Shown here: positions 57,639 to 64,000 of the stretch, piece by piece
Layout: each line of letters starts with the position of its first letter
Numbering within the stretch: the first letter of the stretch is position 1
NCBI GenBank assembly: GCA_035048815.1
Contig: JAUCBN010000037.1
Coordinates: forward strand, 15,776,001 to 15,840,000
Length of the DNA stretch: 64,000 bases
Source of the DNA: Abelmoschus esculentus
Taxonomy: Eukaryota; Streptophyta; Magnoliopsida; Malvales; Malvaceae
Direction: 5' to 3'
Made by a program: the position numbers and the translations under genes
Notes under the pieces: model-generated
Database searches by the model: none
The model's input: only the letters and a program-made list of their open reading frames with translations
Told to the model about the DNA's origin: nothing

Positions 57639-59305
57639 CTTTTTTCGACACATATCGAACATTAAAACACCAACATGGCCAATACATTCCTCGTGAACAT
57701 GAAGGAACATAGAATGTATGTAAAACGTCCTTGTTTTCTATTCATGTTGTTTTCAAGTTTCACCACTGTCCATGATTGAAAATCACCCTTCATTTCTGGT
57801 CAAATATATATGATTTTTAAAAATAATATTAAAATAATCAAATTATAAACATGGTGGTCCAACCTGCGGTACAAAGATATTAATCTCACGTAAAAAAAAA
57901 CTACGTTTCAAGTCATTTCCCCTCATAAGATTCTCTCAATTAGTCAAAAGCCAAGTGACCGATTGATGAATGTCAATTAACCCTCTATATCCCATTGTCC
58001 CAATCAATAAAGTTTTGTACATCACATCATTTTGACACTTGAAGTTGCCATGATTTTCAATATTCCAAGCTTCTTGAGTTCAAAAGTAATGTTTTCCCCT
58101 CACAAGGGTTTGACTTATCAATGTGTCACTTGTGGTCAACTTTATACCATTTGGGGTTCTCATTTATATGAAATAATTAAACAAGGTTCTACCTGTGACG
58201 TGAGAACTACATTGACATGTTTACGGGTGAAGAAGAGTAATCGTTTTTCGTCTCTAAAATAAGATTATTAATAAAAAATATCTAAATTATAAGAAATAAA
58301 ATAAAATTTTAAGGGTGCAAATATCCCTCGATTCATCTTTGGGTGTGAAGAGATGTTAACATGTGTCTTGGGAAATTATAAAAGATCTTATCTAATGACG
58401 AAATCAAATAGGATGAAAAAGACAATCGTCCACACCCTAATTCTTTTATCTTTATTTTTTATTTAAATTTTTTTAAAAAATAATTTATATATGATTTTGC
58501 CTCTCGTTTTAAAATATTTATATTTTATTTAGACATCAAATCTTTGTCCCGTCCATGATCTTATCTTTATTGGGTAGAAGCAGAGGCGAGGCGAAACTAA
58601 CATGCATGCAACATGTATCTGGATTCATAACCTCCTGTCTGGTAATCTGTGCAAGGTTGGTAGTTAGTTCTTCACTGACCAATCATCAACTTAACAAAGT
58701 CTAGAAGGAAAGGGAGACACGTGGGCCAATAGTAATTTTTATTTATTTACATCACTATAATTTATAGAATTAAATTTAGTTTATTAACTCAATTGAAATA
58801 TATTAAATTTAAATATTATTAAATTTTAAACGACTCGTTTATTTTATTGAATTGTAGACGTTGTATTATGAGTTAGTACAATGAATTAAGGGGATTATTT
58901 ATTCGTGTAGAATTTTTAAATTAAAAATATTATCTATTTTTAATTGTATCAATTTAATTTTTGTAGTCTTTTAAAATTATCAATGTCATATCTTTTTATT
59001 AGTTTCATTAGTTTAATCCTTTGATTAGTGTTGATTAATAAAACTGTTCTTACCAATCATCTTTTGTTATATTACACACTTTATTGTTGAATAATTAATA
59101 ATATTTGAGTTAGGATGTTTATATATTATTTTTTTAAAATTAATATCTCCTAATAAGATAATGTTATATTAATTTTAATGATGTGATAGTATAATTGATA
59201 TTGATTTTTTAAAAATATATATTAAATTAATTAGTTAATTTTAAAATTTTCGGTTTATGTTATCATATTATTAAAATTGACTTGTCATTATCAACATGAC
59301 AAAAC
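57639..59305. other. Intergenic DNA, no gene recognised
   Basis: 57640-58260 has near-normal composition with one open frame of 76 codons (58032-58262) that shows no family motif. 58550-58735 is another normal-composition island with an ACACGTGGGCC G-box-like word. The rest is AT-rich. Confidence 0.4.
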
Positions 59306-59927
59306 TAGGGACGGCAACGGGGCAAGGTGAGTCGGGTTTTTGGTTAGCTCGACCCCGACCGATTTAGTAACCCCTAAACTCGACCTCGTCCCGACCTAGA
59401 TTAAAATATTAATTTATCCCCCCTAATATATTATTTCTTAAACCTGATCCAATCCAACTCGAAAAATTTAAAAAATCTTTGTCAACGATAAAAATTAGAT
59501 TCGATCAATCCTTCATCACAATCATAAATTATGGTTTTTAAGTAACTTTAAGTTTATGTAAAAAATAAAATACAATTTAAATTACTCACATGTTAAATTA
59601 CATATTTAAAAAAAGAAAACTTGAATCATCTACAAACAAAATCGAATATATTAAAACTTGAGCAACATCTAATAATTATTTTGTTATAAGAATAAACTTC
59701 AAAAGTATAAAAATTACTTAAAACTCATAAAAGTGTTTATGTATAATGATATTTTTTTATAAATATAATAAAATATATAAAAATATACCGGGACGAGGAA
59801 TTTCAAATAAATATCCAAAATCGATCCGACTAAATGATTTTTAATCCCCAACCCGCCCCGATACCCAAAATTTAAAGAGAAAAACTCAATCAGATCAGGT
59901 CAGGGACGAGTATTTTTGCCATCCCCA
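59306..59927. mobile_element. hAT-like element with TAGGGACGGCAAC ends
   Basis: The left end TAGGGACGGCAACGGGG and right end TTTTTGCCATCCCCA are inverted. ACAAAAC occurs just outside both ends, consistent with a slightly eroded 8-bp duplication. Interior words match 16213-16735 and 53090-53690 in inverted order. No transposase. Confidence 0.7.
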
Positions 59928-60189
59928 ACACAAAACATGTGACGATAATAATTGATTTGAAATAGATAATGATCACATACACATAATTTAAAAATTTTGA
60001 TAACGAGTGACAATCAAATGACGAAATTAATACAATCGAAAAGTTTAAGAACTAAATTAATAAAATTAAAAAAAAATAAATATAGCATTATTAATTTTCG
60101 GTTTTTAATCAAACGTTGAGACAAATTTTTGATTTTATACCCCTTTAAGTTAAATTTTTATGATTGATGCTAGCAAAAAAGTTTAAATA

Positions 60190-60669
60190 TTAAAAAATAT
60201 ATATACCATGAATGGTTTGTATCACGTCATTCGGTTTAATTCACTAAAATTTAATCACTTATTTTTTATGTTATTTTTTTAAGGATGAAACTTATTTTTT
60301 ATGTCATATAAATAAGGAGCGGGTAATTACAAAAAAATAGATTATAAATAAATTAATGACATGAAAAAAAAAAAGTGACTGAATTTTAATAGACGAAACC
60401 ATAAATGACAAGGTGAAAAGGGTCCACGATATAATTTCTTTAAATATATATTATAGTAGGAGAGATTATATCATGAACCCTTCCCACCACGTCATCCGTA
60501 ATCCCGTCCACTAACATTCAGTTATCTTTTTTCATGTTATTTTTTTAAGGATGATTTTTTATACCATGTAAATAGAGAATAAATAATTAAAAAAAATAAT
60601 AATAAATAAATTAATGATATAAAAAATAAATTAATAACGTGATAAAAAGTGTCCATTATATAATTACTC
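60190..60669. mobile_element. Two adjacent MITEs related to 6818-7108
   Basis: 60190-60440 ends GGGTCCACGATATAATTTCTT and 60460-60669 begins GAGATTATATCATGAACCC and ends GTCCATTATATAATTACTC. Both contain CACGTCAT words and the core ATGTTATTTTTTTAAGGATGA. Boundaries are approximate. Confidence 0.5.
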
Positions 60670-61337
60670 GTGACAGTAGAGTTGTACTGTCTCCAAATTT
60701 TTAAAGATATATTTACATTTTCTAGCTCCCTAATCCTCGTTCATTACACAAATTTAACATAAAAAAATTAATTAGTTGTTTTTTAGGATGAAGTTTTATT
60801 TTTTTCATAATATTAAATATTCAAATAAATTTCTGTAATATTTAATTTTAATTAATTAATTAATTAATTGCATGTAGTTTAAACCAAAATCCTCTTTTCA
60901 AGATTATATGGACCGTTAACTGGATTCATTTTGTTCAAGATCATACGGGCCAGGCATTTCATAATATTTACAAAACTTATTCGATTAAAATTTATTTATT
61001 TATTTAATATCTAGTTTAAATAAATAAATTTAAAATATAAACCTTTTTAATTAACTTATATATTTTTTATTAACATATATAATATGAAATCTATAAATTT
61101 ACATGTGAATTTTCTGTTTATTCTGAGTTTTGGGGGTCTTTTACCTAATTATATTATTTTTTAAAATTATTTTATCAAAATAGTACAATTTTAGATTTAA
61201 TTCCTAAAATGGCACCAATTTTAATGAATAAATGTCTACTCTATCAGCCAAATCTTTTGAAAGATATGACTATCATAACGTGGATTTATCTTACATGATG
61301 ATTTAATTATTATTATTTTTAATTTTTATTATTTAGG
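60670..61337. other. AT-rich intergenic DNA
   Basis: No gene. (AATT)n-like runs near 60850-60868. Confidence 0.4.
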
Positions 61338-61425
61338 TAAGAATCATCTAGCCTCATCGGTTAAAGAAATAATTATTGTTTTTAGAGGTCATGGGTTCGA
61401 GCACCAGTAATGTCATAAAAAAATC
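61338..61425 (+). mobile_element. tRNA-type SINE, copy 5 (5' part only)
   Basis: Carries CATCTAGCCTCATCGGTTAA (A-box-like) and GGTTCGAGCACCAGTAATG (the best-preserved B-box in the family here), then stops abruptly where the next hAT-like element begins. Confidence 0.7.
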
Positions 61426-61429
61426 ATAG

Positions 61430-61795
61430 TGATGGTAATGAGTTGAATCGAGAGGGGGGGATTTTACATGATCATAGCATATATTTTTTTCGATTTGATC
61501 TAAAATAATAAAATTTAGAATTTGATTTGACTTTGATATATTAATAAAAAATTTGATTAAACCCGATTCAATTTAAAAACTTAATAAAAATATTATATTT
61601 TATATATAAAATATAATGAAAGTATATAAATATATTTGGTTAGAGTCGGGTCGAGGATTTTTTATTTTAAACTAGACACGACTTTATTTTTATAATAACA
61701 TGACCCAAATCGAACTCGATTTTTTAAATAAAAACTCATCTTTATCGGGTCGGGTCGAAACCTGACGGGATCGAGTCAAATTGTCATCTTTAATT
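61430..61795. mobile_element. hAT-like element related to 7547-7897 (decayed)
   Basis: GATGGTAATGAGTTGAATCG at the left and TCAAATTGTCATCTTTAATT at the right correspond to the ends of the 7547 element. The interior shares TTAATAAAAATATTA and GGTCGAGGATTTTTTA. Confidence 0.55.
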
Positions 61796-62053
61796 ATTAA
61801 AGGGTTTGAAAAGGAAATTTAAATAAAATAATACATAAAAAATATTTCCTATTATTGATTAAACTATAAAATAAGTGTCCAAATCATACATTCTTTTATA
61901 ATAAATATCTATTTTTTTTCGCTAAAATAGGTTCTTAAAATATTTTTTAATTGAAATAGGTACCTAAATTTAGTTTTGACTTGTTTTAAAGTAATTTAAG
62001 GCACATATTAAAAAAAAAAAAAAGATTTTAGATACTTATATAGCCAAAAAATA

Positions 62054-63043
62054 GGTTTAAGGGTTCAATAAACCCTTAAAATTTTGTAAAAAAATTATTA
62101 AACCTTTAAACTTTTTTTTTCACCCAATTAAGCACTCAAACTCAAGAAAAAAATCAATTTAGCCCATAAATTTTTGCAAAAATCAATTAAGTCCTTAAAC
62201 TTTTTTTTTCACCTAATTAAACTCTCAAACTAAAAAAAATCAATTTAGTCTTTTGACTAACTTTGACCGTTAACATTAACGTATTTTTTTTGAATTTTTT
62301 TGACACGTATCACAATAAAATAACACCATTTATTATTTCTATGAATTTTTAAAATTTATTTTTAAATATATAAAATTTATAAAATAAAATAAAAATTCTA
62401 AATATTATATTTTTAAAAATATAAAAATATCTTTAATTCCAAAATTTAATTTAAAACGGTAAATAATAATTTTCAAAAAATTAAAAATTAAAAATATTGA
62501 ATATTAGAATATAATTATAAGAAAAATAGGTTAAAAATATAAAACAATACAAATTATTTTGGTTTTTAAAATAAATTTTATTGTTTAATATTTTTAAATT
62601 TATTTATATAATTTTATAATAATATTTAATCTTTTAATGTTTGAAAAATTATTATTTTTATTTTTAATAAATTTTTAAATTAAAAAATATTTTTATATTT
62701 TAAAATAACTTTATAATTTTCCAGATTTCTTAATAAATTTTTTATATTTTATATTTTTTAAAATTTAAAATTATTATTTTTTAAAACGATAAGCGATAGT
62801 ATTATATTTTTACGACAAGTGCCAAAGAATTTTTTAAAAAAAAACTTCTTAAGTTAATGATTAAAGTTGATCAGAGGGACAAATTGATTTTTTTCTTAAG
62901 TTTGAGGGCTTAATTGAGTGTAAAAAATATTTAAAGACTAAATTATTTTTTTCTTGAGTTTAAGGCCTTAATTGAGTATAAAATAAGTTTAAGGGCTTAA
63001 TTAAAAAAATTCAAATGTTTAAGGACCTTTTAACTCTTAAGCC
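62054..63043. mobile_element. Large foldback element, about 990 bp
   Basis: Ends GGTTTAAGGGTTCAATAA and GGTCCTTTTAACTCTTAAGCC style are inverted (GGYTTAAGRGTT). Multiple inner blocks pair, for example CACCCAATTAAGCACTCAAA with GGGCTTAATTGAGTG and AAATCAATTTAG with its complements. The flanks are weakly similar (CAAAAAATA / AAAAATTTA), so only a probable 9-bp duplication. No ORF. Confidence 0.6.
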
Positions 63044-63599
63044 AAAAATTTAAACACTTAATTTTTTCAAATAAAAACTTTAATTAACCTGCGTATTCAA
63101 TTTCAAAAAGCCAAATTCATCAATAAATTTGAATATTTATTTTTAATCGCAATAGTTAAAATATAAATTTAATTTTTCTTGAATTTTATCATTATTTATA
63201 AAAAAAATGATACTATAACTCAATTGTATTATAAATTGTTTCCTTTTAATCCATATGATTTTATTTTATTTTTAATTTGGTCCATACAAAGCAAAAAAAA
63301 TATAACAAAAGGTGTAATTATAAAAATCTTGAATTTTCAAAAATATGAAAGATGTGACAGATGAAGCAAGCTTTATATAGACTACAGTCAAAGGACGATA
63401 AATTTTAATATTTATTTAAAAATAAAAATATTAGATAACAACTTATTTTATAAGTATTTAACTGGAAATTGAAACGTCTCGTTATTCCTTACTTCATCAT
63501 TTCCCATTCCTTTTTCCAAGAAAGTGGAAAGGGAAATCCAAAACAAGACTTTAAAAAGCAACCATTCCCAATTCCGTACAATCAATTTATATATTATAT
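63044..63599. other. AT-rich intergenic DNA
   Basis: No gene recognised. A short normal-composition patch at 63485-63570 (TTTCCCATTCCTTTTTCCAA) has no frame. Confidence 0.4.
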
Positions 63600-64000
63600 A
63601 TATATTTTTTAAAAATTCCAATCTCGTAAATATCGTTGTTTGAATATTTTTTTCTCATAATATTGTATTTATAAAATTATTTTTTAAAATATTATATTTA
63701 ATAAGTACTAATGAAATCGAAAATATTAGAATCTGACTATAAACAACGATTAGATTAAAAAATGAAAATATTATTTAAAGTTGGAACCTCTTATCATTGA
63801 TTTTAGTTTTTTTATTTTAACTTTATACTATTCGAAGTCGGAGCTTTCTATTTTTGACTTTATTTTTTAATCTAAAAAAATAAATCACTATTTAAAGTCA
63901 GATTTTAATGAATTTGACTTTATTTTTACTGTAGAATCAACAATATTTTAAAAATATTTTTAAGTAAAATATTATAAAAACAAACAAACCCAAACAATAA
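63600..64000. mobile_element. Foldback MITE family 'AAAATATTGT/ACTTTGAATAGT', copy 3 (runs into the window end)
   Basis: Words TTATTTAAAGTTGGAAC, TTCGAAGTCGGAGCTTTC and CACTATTTAAAGTCAGATTT occur in the inverted order of the copies at 47551 and 50533. The element ends at or beyond 64000. Confidence 0.55.

Noticed and set aside
58032..58262. 76-codon open frame with Cys and His residues
   Set aside because: The spacing fits no zinc-finger family, there is no splice or promoter context, and no homolog was recognised.

Overview
This window is plant nuclear DNA, most likely a Malvaceae genome and probably cotton (Gossypium). The evidence is multi-exon genes with GT-AG introns whose products are all plant proteins, very AT-rich intergenic DNA, and dense nested plant transposons, including many elements with 'GAGTCGAGTCGAG'-type ends. 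The genus is inferred from general resemblance and not proven. No bacterial, viral or organelle sequence was recognised.

Six protein genes are supported. From left to right they are: an AP2/ERF group X transcription factor (ERF114/115-like, minus, 6533-5087); AUXIN RESPONSE FACTOR 2 (plus, 17907-21892, 14 coding exons, 861 aa predicted); an ICE1/SCREAM-type bHLH factor (minus, 25162-22688, 4 exons, 527 aa); SCD2, a coiled-coil protein of cytokinesis and membrane traffic (minus, 34232-28047, 17 exons, 550 aa); a bHLH137-like factor (plus, 45219-46705, 6 exons, 302 aa); and a small intronless SAM-domain protein (plus, 55718-56473, 251 aa). I assembled exons by hand from splice sites, reading phase and protein similarity. 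ARF2, ICE1, SCD2 and bHLH137 all close in frame. ARF2 carries a near-perfect tasiR-ARF target site and two tiny upstream ORFs.

A 9,665-bp Ty3/Gypsy LTR retrotransposon of Tat/Ogre-like type (35290-44954) sits between the divergent genes SCD2 and bHLH137. Its two LTRs are each 1,348 bp, differ at about 20 sites (all transitions), and are flanked by the 5-bp duplication ATAAT. Its gag frame is open, but pol is reduced to scattered fragments, and the rest of the interior is tandem repeats. It ends only 127 bp upstream of the bHLH137 TATA box, so it probably affects that promoter.

The rest is gene-poor and built from small nonautonomous elements, many with readable target-site duplications: a tRNA-type SINE family (five copies), hAT-like elements with 8-bp duplications, Mutator-like foldback elements with 9-10 bp duplications, a Stowaway element and a solo LTR. 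Several are nested: a foldback element inside a SINE, a solo LTR inside a hAT-like element, and a Mutator-like element inside a hAT-like element. I found no dedicated biosynthetic or defence system. The most novel material is this transposon stratigraphy, the promoter-proximal retrotransposon and several gene-structure oddities.
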